Source: DAOOKJ01 sp035360795 (GTDB taxonomy: Bacteria; Patescibacteriota; Minisyncoccia; UBA6257). From it: 32,677 bases of DNA. The notes under the pieces were generated by a model, which saw nothing but the letters and a program-made list of their open reading frames with translations, was not told where the DNA came from and did not search any database. The translations under genes and the position numbers were made by a program. This document shows, piece by piece, positions 1 to 6,771 of the stretch (position 1 is the stretch's first letter; every line of letters starts with the position of its first letter). Where the stretch lies: the NCBI GenBank assembly GCA_035360795.1, contig DAOSBJ010000007.1:1-32677 (forward strand), in the 5' to 3' direction.

Positions 1-1239
1 GATATTTTAGAAGGTATTCCTTATGCAGTCAAAGATAATATTTTGACAAAGGGAATAAAAACAACTGCTGGTTCTAAAATGTTAGAAAATTATTTTCCTC
101 CTTTTGACGCGACGGTCATTGAAAAATTAAAAAGAAAAGGAGCGATAATTTTAGGTAAAACTAATTTAGATGAATTTGCGATGGGTTCTTCAACAGAAAA
201 TTCCGGTTATTTTACCACCAGAAATCCCAATGATTTAGAAAGAGTGCCAGGTGGTTCTTCGGGCGGCTCTGCCGCGACTGTTAAAAGCCAAATGGCGGTT
301 TTTGCTTTAGGGTCTGATACTGGCGGTTCAATTAGACAGCCAGCAGCCTTTTGCGGGGTGGTTGGTTTTAAACCGACTTATGGGGCGGTTTCTCGGTTTG
401 GTTTAATTGCGATGGCTTCTTCTTTAGATGTAATTGGTCCTTTAACCTTGACAGTTGAAGATGCTCAAATAGTTTTTGAAGCAATTGCGGGAAAAGATAT
501 AAATGATTCTACTTCATTTGAAGTAAAAAAAGAAAAGTTTCAGAAAAAGCCGGAAGAAACAGTGATTGGAGTGCCAAAAGAATTTTTTGTCAAAGGTTTA
601 GATAAAGAAATAGAGGAAATCATCAGTAAAGCTATTCAGAAAATAAAAGCAAATAATTTTAAAGTCGAAGAAATAAGTTTGCCTTTAAGTCCATATTCTT
701 TAGCCTGCTATTATATTATTATGCCGGCTGAAGTAAGCGCTAATTTAGCGCGTTATGACGGGATTAGATATTCTCCGAGATTAGATTTTCAGAATCAAAA
801 CTTAGATTCATTAAATTTAAGAGATTTATATTTTAAAACTCGGGGAGAAAAATTTGGCAGAGAGGTAAGAAAAAGAATAATTTTAGGAACTTATGTTTTA
901 TCACGAGGTTATTACGAGGCTTTTTATAAAAAAGCCCAGAAAGTAAGAAGATTGATTATTAAAGAATGGGAAGAAACTTTTAAAAAAGTTGATTTTGTTT
1001 TAACTCCCACTACTCCAACTTTGCCTTTTTTTCTCGGTGAAAAAACTGAAGACCCTATCTCGATGTATTTATCAGATATTTTTACTGTCAGCGCCAATAT
1101 TAGTGGCTTGCCGGCTATAAATTTAAGAGGTGGTTTTTCTAAAAACAATTTGCCCGTTGGTCTTCAAATTATTGCTAATCGAAACAGCGATTTCCAACTT
1201 TTAGAATTTAGCAAAACCATTGAAACTATTTTAAAATAA
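1..1239 (+). CDS. gatA: Asp-tRNA(Asn)/Glu-tRNA(Gln) amidotransferase subunit A, 5' partial
   Basis: This is the glutaminase subunit of GatCAB. It frees ammonia from glutamine so that GatB can convert Glu-tRNA(Gln) or Asp-tRNA(Asn) to the cognate amide. The frame is open from base 1, so the true start lies outside the window; about 60-70 N-terminal residues appear to be missing against the usual ~480. The amidase signature is complete: the catalytic Lys in YAVKDN (codon 11 of the fragment), the Gly/Ser loop GGSSGGSAA carrying the cis-Ser, and the nucleophilic Ser in TGGSIRQPA. The C-terminal GLPAINLRGG and LPVGLQII segments are typical of GatA rather than of other amidases. The frame ends in TAA, 18 nt before the next gene. 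Together with gltX at 27067 it suggests the indirect route to Gln-tRNA; gatB and gatC are not in the window. Confidence 0.96.
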   Translation, partial: DILEGIPYAVKDNILTKGIKTTAGSKMLENYFPPFDATVIEKLKRKGAIILGKTNLDEFAMGSSTENSGYFTTRNPNDLERVPGGSSGGSAATVKSQMAVFALGSDTGGSIRQPAAFCGVVGFKPTYGAVSRFGLIAMASSLDVIGPLTLTVEDAQIVFEAIAGKDINDSTSFEVKKEKFQKKPEETVIGVPKEFFVKGLDKEIEEIISKAIQKIKANNFKVEEISLPLSPYSLACYYIIMPAEVSANLARYDGIRYSPRLDFQNQNLDSLNLRDLYFKTRGEKFGREVRKRIILGTYVLSRGYYEAFYKKAQKVRRLIIKEWEETFKKVDFVLTPTTPTLPFFLGEKTEDPISMYLSDIFTVSANISGLPAINLRGGFSKNNLPVGLQIIANRNSDFQLLEFSKTIETILK

Positions 1240-1257
1240 AAATTTTTACGAAAAAGA

Positions 1258-1734
1258 ATGCTTTTAAAAATTTATTTTTTTTTAAAATATTTTTCTTTAA
1301 TCGGAAGTTTAATCCTTCTGGTGATTTTAATCTCCTACTTTAGGAAATTAAAAATTTTTCAAGAGTGGCGTGAAAGTTTTAAAGAAAAAATTGGAATAGG
1401 GCCCTTGCCAAAGGCAAAAAATAAAAAATGGTTGAATGTAGAAAAATTACTTTCAGAAGAATTTTCGTCTTCTTTCAAATTAGCCATCATCCAAGCAAGA
1501 GAAATAGTCTTAGAGGCATTAAAGAGTTTGGGCTATAAAGGAGAAAATTTTAAAGAAATTATTAGCGAACTAAAAGACCAGGGTTTTCAAAATTTAGACA
1601 TTTTTGAAGAAGCAGTCAATTTTGCTGACAAATTAATTGAAAATCCAAAACTTGAAGTAACTCAATTAGAAGCAAAACGAATAGTTTTTATTTTTAAAAA
1701 ATTCTATCACGATTTGCTTTCCCTTATTGTATAA
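1258..1734 (+). CDS. Small membrane-anchored protein of unknown function
   Basis: This is a 158-residue protein that I do not recognise as a named family. Residues ~5-27 form one strongly hydrophobic segment (KYFSLIGSLILLVILISYF) followed by basic residues, which suggests an N-terminal membrane anchor with the rest in the cytoplasm. The remainder is charged and predicted to be mostly helical (for example SFKLAIIQAREIVLEALKSL and NFADKLIENPKLEVTQLEAK). It sits 18 nt after gatA and 6 nt before trxB, and the trxB -10-like box overlaps its stop codon. No catalytic motif, cysteine pair or repeat is visible. The frame looks genuine from its codon use and tight spacing, but its function cannot be inferred. 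Confidence 0.75.
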   Translation: MLLKIYFFLKYFSLIGSLILLVILISYFRKLKIFQEWRESFKEKIGIGPLPKAKNKKWLNVEKLLSEEFSSSFKLAIIQAREIVLEALKSLGYKGENFKEIISELKDQGFQNLDIFEEAVNFADKLIENPKLEVTQLEAKRIVFIFKKFYHDLLSLIV

Positions 1735-1735
1735 T
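1730..1735 (+). promoter_or_regulatory. Possible -10 box of trxB
   Basis: TATAAT lies only 5 nt upstream of the trxB ATG and overlaps the stop codon of the preceding gene. Transcription starting at the usual distance would begin at or next to the start codon, giving a leaderless mRNA. No convincing -35 box is seen at 16-18 nt, so this is a weak call. Confidence 0.35.
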
Positions 1736-1740
1736 AAGCT

Positions 1741-2679
1741 ATGAAAGAAAAAAATATTTATGATTGTTTAATTATTGGAGGGGGGCCAGCCGGACTGACA
1801 GCCGGGATTTACACTGGCAGGGCAATGCTAAAAACTTTGCTATTTAAAGGCAAAGGCGGAGAAATGAATTTGGCAGGGGAAGTTGATGATTTTCCCGGTT
1901 TTCCAAAGGGAATTACTGGTTTTGAGCTCCTTTCTTTAATGGAAGAACAAGTGAAAAAATTTAAAGTGGAAATAAAAGAAGAAGAAATTATCAGGGTTGA
2001 TTTTTCTTTATCTCCCTTTAAAATCACTTCTTCTTTAAATGAAGACTATTATTCAAAATCAGTAATTATTGCCACCGGCGCAAAAAACAGGTGGTTAAAT
2101 TTAGAGAATGAGAAAAAATTAATTGGCAGGGGAGTTTCTGTTTGCGCAGTTTGTGATGGCGCCTTCTTTAAAAATAAAGAAGTGGCAGTGGTTGGCGGAG
2201 GGGATGTGGCAATAGAAAATGCACTTTATTTAACGAAATACGCCAGCAAAGTTTATGTGGTGCATCGGCGGGACCAATTAAGGGCTTCTAAAATTTTTCA
2301 AGAAGAATCTTTTAAAAATAAAAAAATCGAATTTATGCTTAACTGTGAAGTGAAAGAAATTATTGGAGAAAAATGGTTGGAAAAAATTGTTATTTTTAAT
2401 AATAAAACTTTAAAACAAAAAGAATTATTAGTTCAAGGTTTATTTATAAACATTGGCTACGAGCCGAATAGTGATTTGTTTAAAAATCAAATAGAAATAG
2501 ATGAAAATGGATATATTAAAACTGTAAATAATGTCAAAACTTCGAGAGAAGGAGTTTTCGCTTGCGGCGATGTTTGTGATTATAAATATAGACAGGGAAT
2601 AACAGCTGCTGGCTTTGGAGCAATGGCCGCAATTGAGACAGAAAAGTGGTTAAGAGAGAAAGGGCATTTAGACGCTTAA
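1741..2679 (+). CDS. trxB: Thioredoxin-disulfide reductase (NADPH, FAD)
   Basis: This flavoprotein passes electrons from NADPH through FAD and a redox disulfide to thioredoxin in the cytoplasm. The 312-residue length is normal for the low-molecular-weight bacterial type. The FAD-binding motif GGGPAGLTAG is at residues 13-22. The redox pair CAVC is at 135-138, followed by DG. The NADPH motif GGGDVAIENA is at 152-161, and the HRRDQLRAS stretch (175-183) carries the arginines that bind the 2'-phosphate of NADPH, so the enzyme should prefer NADPH over NADH. The second FAD motif GVFACGDV is at 271-278. Both cysteines and all cofactor motifs are intact. No thioredoxin gene is nearby. The start is the ATG 6 nt after the preceding stop, with no Shine-Dalgarno sequence. 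Confidence 0.96.
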   Translation: MKEKNIYDCLIIGGGPAGLTAGIYTGRAMLKTLLFKGKGGEMNLAGEVDDFPGFPKGITGFELLSLMEEQVKKFKVEIKEEEIIRVDFSLSPFKITSSLNEDYYSKSVIIATGAKNRWLNLENEKKLIGRGVSVCAVCDGAFFKNKEVAVVGGGDVAIENALYLTKYASKVYVVHRRDQLRASKIFQEESFKNKKIEFMLNCEVKEIIGEKWLEKIVIFNNKTLKQKELLVQGLFINIGYEPNSDLFKNQIEIDENGYIKTVNNVKTSREGVFACGDVCDYKYRQGITAAGFGAMAAIETEKWLREKGHLDA

Positions 2680-2712
2680 TTTTTCTATTTTTTCTTTTCT
2701 GTTTTTAGAAAT

Positions 2713-2744
2713 CTTTTTTTGATGACGATCGTCATCAAAAAAAG
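2713..2744. promoter_or_regulatory. Perfect 32-bp palindrome upstream of glmS
   Basis: The sequence is an uninterrupted inverted repeat centred between 2728 and 2729: C, seven T, GATGAC, the self-complementary GATC, GTCATC, seven A, G. In RNA it can form a 14-bp stem with a GATC loop. On both strands the T run precedes the stem and the A run follows it, the reverse of an intrinsic terminator. It lies 33 nt before the glmS ATG and 33 nt after the trxB stop. An operator for a dimeric protein or a 5'-leader hairpin are both possible; neither can be decided from the sequence. Confidence 0.6.
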
Positions 2745-2757
2745 CAAAGGGGAAAAT

Positions 2758-2799
2758 ATGGTTAATAAATATTTTTATGTGTGGAATAATTGCTTATAA
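2758..2799 (+). other. Possible 13-codon upstream ORF overlapping the glmS start
   Basis: An ATG at 2758 follows AAGGGG (2747-2752) at a normal Shine-Dalgarno distance and opens a short frame, MVNKYFYVWNNCL, ending at TAA 2797-2799. It overlaps the first codons of glmS in a different frame. The glmS ATG (2777) must be used as such because Cys2 is the catalytic residue, yet it has no Shine-Dalgarno sequence of its own at the right distance. The short frame may be chance or a translational control element. Confidence 0.2.
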
Positions 2800-4441
2800 A
2801 GGGAAAGAAAACGCTACCGAAATTATTCTAAATGGTTTAAGGCATTTAGAATACCGCGGTTATGATTCAACTGGAATTTGTCTGGTTAGTAAAGATGATT
2901 TACTATTGATAAAAAAAGTTGGGAAAATAGATAATTTAATAAAAGAAGTAGAGGAAAGGAAAAAGAAAGGTTTTAATTTTGAAAGCGAAACTGGCTTAGG
3001 CCACTCAAGATGGGCAACAACTGGTGGAGTTTCAGAGATTAATGCCCATCCTCATTTTTCCTGCAATAAAGAAATATATGTTGTTCATAATGGGATTATT
3101 GAAAATTACGAAAAAATTAAAAAAGATTTGATTAAAAAAGGGCATCGGTTTGTTTCTGAAACTGATACTGAAGTTATTCCTCATTTAATAGAAGAGTACC
3201 GAAAGAAATTTTCATTCGAAAAATCCTGTCAGGAAACTTTTAGACAACTAAAAGGCCTTTTTGCTTGTGTGGTTTTAGACAAAAAAACGAAAGAAATTAT
3301 TGGCGCCAGAAATGGTTCGCCTTTGGTAATGGGCATAGCAAAAGATGGTTTATATCTAGCTTCTGATATTCCGGCTTTTTTGGATAAAACCAATAAAATA
3401 ATTTTAATAAACGATCAAGAGATGGTTCATTTTAAAAAGGAGACAGATTATGTAATAAAAAACTATTTAACAAACAAAATTATAAAGCGCAAACCAATAT
3501 TAATTAATTGGACAAAAGAAGAAGCGGAAAAAGGAAAATATCCTCATTTTATGCTGAAAGAAATAATGGAAATTCCGGAGGCGATTGATAAATCTTTAAT
3601 TCAGAATAAAACTAAAATTAGAAGAATTGCTCTTCTAATCAAAAAAACAAAAAGAATAATTTTTGTTGGCTGCGGAACTGCTGGTCATGCCTGTCTTTTT
3701 GGTCAGTATCTTTTTAGCAGTCTACTAGAAAAAAACTGTAATTTTATTGTCGCTTCTGAATTTAACAATTTTATTAATAGCCTTGATAAAAACACTTTAG
3801 TAATTGCTATTTCTCAAAGTGGAGAGACAATTGATGTTATTGAATCCGTGAAAAAAGCAAAAGAAAAGAAAATTAAAGTTGTTTCTTTAGTTAATGTAAT
3901 GGGTTCTACTTTAACCCGAATTAGCGACGAGGTTTTAATGATTAACGCTGGCCCGGAAAAATGCGTTTTGGCAACTAAAAGTTATCTCAATCAAATGAGT
4001 TTGCTTCTACTTTTATGCTATACCGTTTTAAATCAAGAAAATAAAATCAAAAAAGAACTTCATTTTTTAANNNNNNNNNNNNNNNNNNNNNNNNNNNNNN
4101 NNNNNNNNNNNNNNNNNNNNNNNNNNNNNNNNNNNNNNNNNNNNNNNNNNNNNNNNNNNNNNNNNNNNNNTTGTTTAGTTCATTTTGCCAAAGATAGTGA
4201 GGAAATTAATACCTTAATTAATGCGATAGAACTAAAAAGTCGGGGCGCTTATTTGATTGGTTTTGGTTATTATAAACCAAAAGATTTTAATAAAACAATT
4301 GTTCTTCCTGAAGTTAAGAGTGTTTTTTCTCCCCTGATAAATATTATTCCGGTTTATCTCTTGAGTTATTATTTGGCAGTTTTAAAAGGCATAGACCCTG
4401 ACAAGCCGCGAAATTTGGCAAAAAGTGTCACCGTAAAGTAA
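2777..4441 (+). CDS. glmS: Glutamine--fructose-6-phosphate aminotransferase (isomerizing), interrupted by an assembly gap
   Basis: GlmS makes glucosamine-6-phosphate from fructose-6-phosphate and glutamine, the first committed step to UDP-GlcNAc and peptidoglycan. The start is fixed by MCGIIAYKG, in which Cys2 is the N-terminal glutaminase nucleophile. HLEYRGYDSTG, GHSRWATTGG and VVHNGIIENY complete the glutaminase domain. The first SIS domain begins at VGCGTAGHA and continues through AISQSGETIDV. The C-terminus DPDKPRNLAKSVTVK is the family hallmark. One hundred N (4071-4170) fall in the second SIS domain, where the motif around ALEGALKLKEISYIHAE should be. The joined frame gives 554 residues against the usual ~600, so the real missing stretch is probably nearer 220-250 bp. 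The gene converges on efp with a single base between the stops. No glmS ribozyme is recognisable in the short leader. Confidence 0.96.
   Translation: MCGIIAYKGKENATEIILNGLRHLEYRGYDSTGICLVSKDDLLLIKKVGKIDNLIKEVEERKKKGFNFESETGLGHSRWATTGGVSEINAHPHFSCNKEIYVVHNGIIENYEKIKKDLIKKGHRFVSETDTEVIPHLIEEYRKKFSFEKSCQETFRQLKGLFACVVLDKKTKEIIGARNGSPLVMGIAKDGLYLASDIPAFLDKTNKIILINDQEMVHFKKETDYVIKNYLTNKIIKRKPILINWTKEEAEKGKYPHFMLKEIMEIPEAIDKSLIQNKTKIRRIALLIKKTKRIIFVGCGTAGHACLFGQYLFSSLLEKNCNFIVASEFNNFINSLDKNTLVIAISQSGETIDVIESVKKAKEKKIKVVSLVNVMGSTLTRISDEVLMINAGPEKCVLATKSYLNQMSLLLLLCYTVLNQENKIKKELHFLXXXXXXXXXXXXXXXXXXXXXXXXXXXXXXXXXXCLVHFAKDSEEINTLINAIELKSRGAYLIGFGYYKPKDFNKTIVLPEVKSVFSPLINIIPVYLLSYYLAVLKGIDPDKPRNLAKSVTVK
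4071..4170. other. Assembly gap of exactly 100 N
   Basis: There are exactly 100 unknown bases inside glmS. The round number is typical of a scaffolding placeholder rather than a measured length. The frame is the same on both sides, which a placeholder would give one time in three by chance. Confidence 0.98.
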
Positions 4442-4442
4442 A

Positions 4443-4997
4443 CTACGCTCTTTCAACATATTCATTAGTTTCAGTATTTACGACTATTTCTTCTCCTTCT
4501 TTAATAAAAATCGGCACATTTATTTTCAATCCTGTTTCAAGGGTCACAGTTTTAGTGGCACCAGTCACAGTGTCGCCTTTAATTGCTGGCGGCGATTCCA
4601 CTACTTTCAAAGTGATTTTAATTGGAATTTTGACGTCAATTAATTCATCTTCTAAATAAACCAATTGGACCTCGCTTTTTGGTTTAAGATAAACAATTTT
4701 ATCTTTCGTCATCTCTAAAGGAACAGAAATTCGCTGATTATTCTTGTCTAAAAATACTGAATTTTGTCTGTCTGAATAAAGATAGGATACTTTTTTATAG
4801 TCCAAATTAAGCTCTTCAAATCTTTCCTGCGAACGAAAAGATTTCTCAAGGACTTTTTTCGTTTTAACATGTTTTAAAGTGGTTCTAACAAAGGCCGTGC
4901 CTTTTCCCGGCTTAACAAACTGGTAATCTAAAATAAGATAAGGTTCTCCCTCAACTTCAATTACCATTCCTTTTTTAAATTCAGAAGTAGAAACCAT
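4443..4997 (-). CDS. efp: Translation elongation factor P
   Basis: EF-P binds ribosomes stalled on consecutive prolines and promotes peptide bond formation. The 184-residue length is normal. The KOW-like N-domain carries the loop KPGKGTAF, with Lys32 at the tip position that is Lys34 in E. coli, the residue that receives beta-lysine. This is the lysine-type loop (PGKG) and not the arginine or proline variants. Two OB domains follow, including VYLKPKSEVQLVYLEDELIDV and the family's C-terminal signature region (GDTVTGATKTVTLETGLKINV, the first residues being most typical). It lies 34 nt downstream of epmA on the same strand, so the substrate and its likely modifying enzyme are probably co-transcribed. 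The stop is TAG, 1 nt from the converging glmS stop. Confidence 0.96.
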   Translation of the reverse strand: MVSTSEFKKGMVIEVEGEPYLILDYQFVKPGKGTAFVRTTLKHVKTKKVLEKSFRSQERFEELNLDYKKVSYLYSDRQNSVFLDKNNQRISVPLEMTKDKIVYLKPKSEVQLVYLEDELIDVKIPIKITLKVVESPPAIKGDTVTGATKTVTLETGLKINVPIFIKEGEEIVVNTETNEYVERA

Positions 4998-5031
4998 AGT
5001 TTTTATTTATTTTTATTTAATTTATTTTTAT

Positions 5032-6066
5032 TTATAAGAACAGATCTCGAGCAGGAAACATTAGAAGATCGTTTATATCTTTAATGTTTAAAAGAAGCAT
5101 TTCTAATCTATCTACTCCCAAAGCTATTCCTCCTGTCGGTTTAATACCAGATTTTAACGCCTTTATAAAATCTTTGTCAATTTCTATAAATTCTCTTTTC
5201 ATTTTTTTTCTTAATTTTTGTTCTTCCTTTAATCTTTTCAATTGCTCTTTATAATCCAAAAGCTCGGAAAAAGCATTGGCAATTTCCATTCCTCCGATAA
5301 AAAGTTCAAATCTTTCCACATAAAAAGGTTTGTTTTTCTTTTTTTTTGCCAAAGCCCCTTGATAAATTGGGTAATCGTATAAAAAAATTGGCTTTGTTTT
5401 GTCTAAATTTGGTTCTATTTCATTTAAAAAAATTAAGTAAAATAAATCGTTTTTATCCATTCCTTTTTCTAATTTATATCCTTTTGCTTTCATTACTTTT
5501 TTAAAATAGTTTAAAGAAGAAGTTTTTTCTAAATCAATTCTCGCATATTTTTTAAAAACTTGCCTTAAAGACATTCGTTTAAATGGCAAAGAAACATCAA
5601 TTTTTAAATTCTGATAATAAAAATAATTTTTATTATAGAGTTGTTTTGTCAAAAAAAAGATGAGTTCTTCTGTGTCTTTCATAATATCTTTGTAATTTGC
5701 CTTGGTGCGGTACCATTCTAAAATACTAAATTCAGGATTATGAAGAGGACCGAAACTTTCTTCTTGGCGGAAGGCCTTGGTAATTTCAAATAATTTTTCG
5801 AAACCAGCGGCAAGCATTTTTTTAAGAGAATACTCTGGAGAGGTAATTAAAAAACCTTGATAAGTTTTATTTTTTTCATCTTTAAACTTTAAAGAAAAGG
5901 GAGAAAGATATGGTTCCATTCCAGCGTATTTGACTAAAATAGGCGTTTCTGCTTCTAGAAAATTCTTCTTCTTAAAGAACTCTCTAATTAAATTTTTAAT
6001 TGTTGCCCTTTGAATTTGAATTTGCTGTAAATCAGGGTTTAGTTTGTATTTTTGAAAATTTTTCAT
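5032..6066 (-). CDS. epmA: EF-P lysine ligase, EpmA (PoxA/GenX) type
   Basis: This is a class II lysyl-tRNA-synthetase-like enzyme that is expected to attach lysine or (R)-beta-lysine to EF-P. It has only the catalytic core: 344 residues with no N-terminal OB-fold anticodon-binding domain, compared with ~325 for E. coli EpmA and ~500 for LysRS. Motif 1 is FLEAETPIL (36-44). Motif 2 runs from FEITKAFRQEE to HNPEFSILEWY (93-119). Motif 3 is GIALGVDRL (313-321). In motif 3, Ala315 matches the alanine characteristic of EpmA where LysRS has glycine. The position directly upstream of efp strengthens the call. Automatic annotation may label it lysine--tRNA ligase; without an anticodon-binding domain that is unlikely. 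The beta-lysine-forming aminomutase EpmB is not in the window. Confidence 0.88.
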   Translation of the reverse strand: MKNFQKYKLNPDLQQIQIQRATIKNLIREFFKKKNFLEAETPILVKYAGMEPYLSPFSLKFKDEKNKTYQGFLITSPEYSLKKMLAAGFEKLFEITKAFRQEESFGPLHNPEFSILEWYRTKANYKDIMKDTEELIFFLTKQLYNKNYFYYQNLKIDVSLPFKRMSLRQVFKKYARIDLEKTSSLNYFKKVMKAKGYKLEKGMDKNDLFYLIFLNEIEPNLDKTKPIFLYDYPIYQGALAKKKKNKPFYVERFELFIGGMEIANAFSELLDYKEQLKRLKEEQKLRKKMKREFIEIDKDFIKALKSGIKPTGGIALGVDRLEMLLLNIKDINDLLMFPARDLFL

Positions 6067-6081
6067 GGGTTAATTTTTTGA

Positions 6082-6111
6082 TTGACTTAAAAGCAAATAA
6101 TTTGATATAAT
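6082..6111 (+). promoter_or_regulatory. Promoter of the mgtC-like gene (TTGACT-18-TATAAT)
   Basis: TTGACT (6082-6087) and TATAAT (6106-6111) are separated by 18 bp. The predicted transcription start is about 6118-6119, one or two bases before the ATG at 6120, so the mRNA would be essentially leaderless. The site lies in the 53-bp divergent gap between epmA and this gene. Confidence 0.75.
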
Positions 6112-6119
6112 ACCATTTA

Positions 6120-6593
6120 ATGGCAGAGATTTCAAACCTAAAAATTATTTTTGATTTACTCCTGGCAACTGGTTTAGGAGCATTAATCGGCATAGAAAGA
6201 GAATGGGCGAAAAAAGACCCGGGACTTAGAACTTTTTCTTTTGTTAGTTTAGGCTCGGCTCTTTTTATGATTTTGGGGAAATTAGTGATTTTTAAAATAG
6301 GGATTGGCACTTATGACCCTTCAAGAATCTTAGGTCAGATTATTGTCGGCATAGGTTTTTTAGGAGCAGGAATAATAATTTTTAATCCTAAAGAGCAAAG
6401 ATTTAAAGGATTAACTACTGCTTCAATGCTTTGGGTGACAGCCGCCATTGGTTCAGCCGTAGGTTTAGGCTGTTATGAAATTGCTTTAGTTACTGCTTTG
6501 ATTATGATAATAATGAATGCTTTCATTCGACCAATTGAAATCAAATTAGACAAGAAAATTGACGAAATCAAAGAAAAAAAGAAGATAGATTAG
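6120..6593 (+). CDS. MgtC/SapB family membrane protein
   Basis: This 157-residue integral membrane protein is of the MgtC/SapB type. Family members are linked to magnesium homeostasis, acid tolerance and F-ATPase modulation, but the biochemical activity of a given member is usually unknown. About four hydrophobic segments are visible, with the family motifs LLATGLGALIGIEREW, GLRTFSFVSLGSA, the glycine-rich GIGFLGAGIIIF, and GLTTASMLWVTAAIGSAVGLG. The cytosolic C-terminal domain of longer MgtC proteins is absent; the protein ends in a short charged tail (KKIDEIKEKKKID). It is divergently oriented from epmA, has a good promoter of its own, and is followed 4 nt later by tRNA-Lys. A specific role in Mg2+ supply is only inferred. 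Confidence 0.9.
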   Translation: MAEISNLKIIFDLLLATGLGALIGIEREWAKKDPGLRTFSFVSLGSALFMILGKLVIFKIGIGTYDPSRILGQIIVGIGFLGAGIIIFNPKEQRFKGLTTASMLWVTAAIGSAVGLGCYEIALVTALIMIIMNAFIRPIEIKLDKKIDEIKEKKKID

Positions 6594-6597
6594 TTTC

Positions 6598-6671
6598 GCC
6601 CCCGTAGCTCAATTTGGTAGAGCAACAGCCTTTTAAGCTGGTGGTTGCGCGTTCGAGTCGCGCCGGGGGCA
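6598..6671 (+). tRNA. tRNA-Lys(UUU)
   Basis: The 74-nt cloverleaf has a 7-bp acceptor stem (GCCCCCG with CGGGGGC), a D stem GCTC/GAGC, an anticodon loop CTTTTAA with anticodon TTT at 6632-6634, a T stem GCGCG/CGCGC with loop TTCGAGT, and discriminator A6671. The first pair of the anticodon stem (27-43) is an A-G mismatch; the other four pair normally. CCA is not encoded (CAAATC follows), so CCA must be added by a nucleotidyltransferase. It starts 4 nt after the mgtC-like stop and may be co-transcribed with it. Confidence 0.95.
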
Positions 6672-6680
6672 CAAATCAAA

Positions 6681-6703
6681 GGAGAACTGTTCTCCGTTAT
6701 TTT
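6681..6703 (+). terminator. Probable terminator after tRNA-Lys
   Basis: GGAGA-ACTGT-TCTCC (6681-6695) is a perfect short inverted repeat, followed by the T-rich GTTATTTT. It lies 9 nt after the tRNA and before the next promoter. The stem is short and the T tract is interrupted. Confidence 0.45.
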
Positions 6704-6715
6704 CTGCCACAAAGC

Positions 6716-6744
6716 TTGACTTGGTTTATTTTTTTTGCTTTAAT
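6716..6744 (+). promoter_or_regulatory. Promoter of the sigma4-HARE operon (TTGACT-17-TTTAAT, extended -10)
   Basis: TTGACT (6716-6721) is separated by 17 bp from TTTAAT (6739-6744), which has TGC directly before it as an extended -10. The predicted start is near 6751, leaving a leader of about 20 nt before the ATG at 6772. No Shine-Dalgarno sequence is visible in that leader. Confidence 0.7.
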
Positions 6745-6771
6745 AGAAAGAAAAACTAACTTTTTATTCCG

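Noticed and set aside
2713..2744. Palindrome before glmS taken as an intrinsic terminator of trxB
   Set aside because: The T run is before and the A run after the stem on both strands, so no U tract follows the hairpin.
2680..2776. glmS ribozyme or riboswitch in the leader
   Set aside because: Only 97 bases separate trxB and glmS, mostly T or A runs; no conserved ribozyme core or aptamer pairing can be recognised.
5032..6066. Annotation as lysyl-tRNA synthetase
   Set aside because: The anticodon-binding OB domain is missing, motif 3 has the EpmA alanine, and efp is the next gene.
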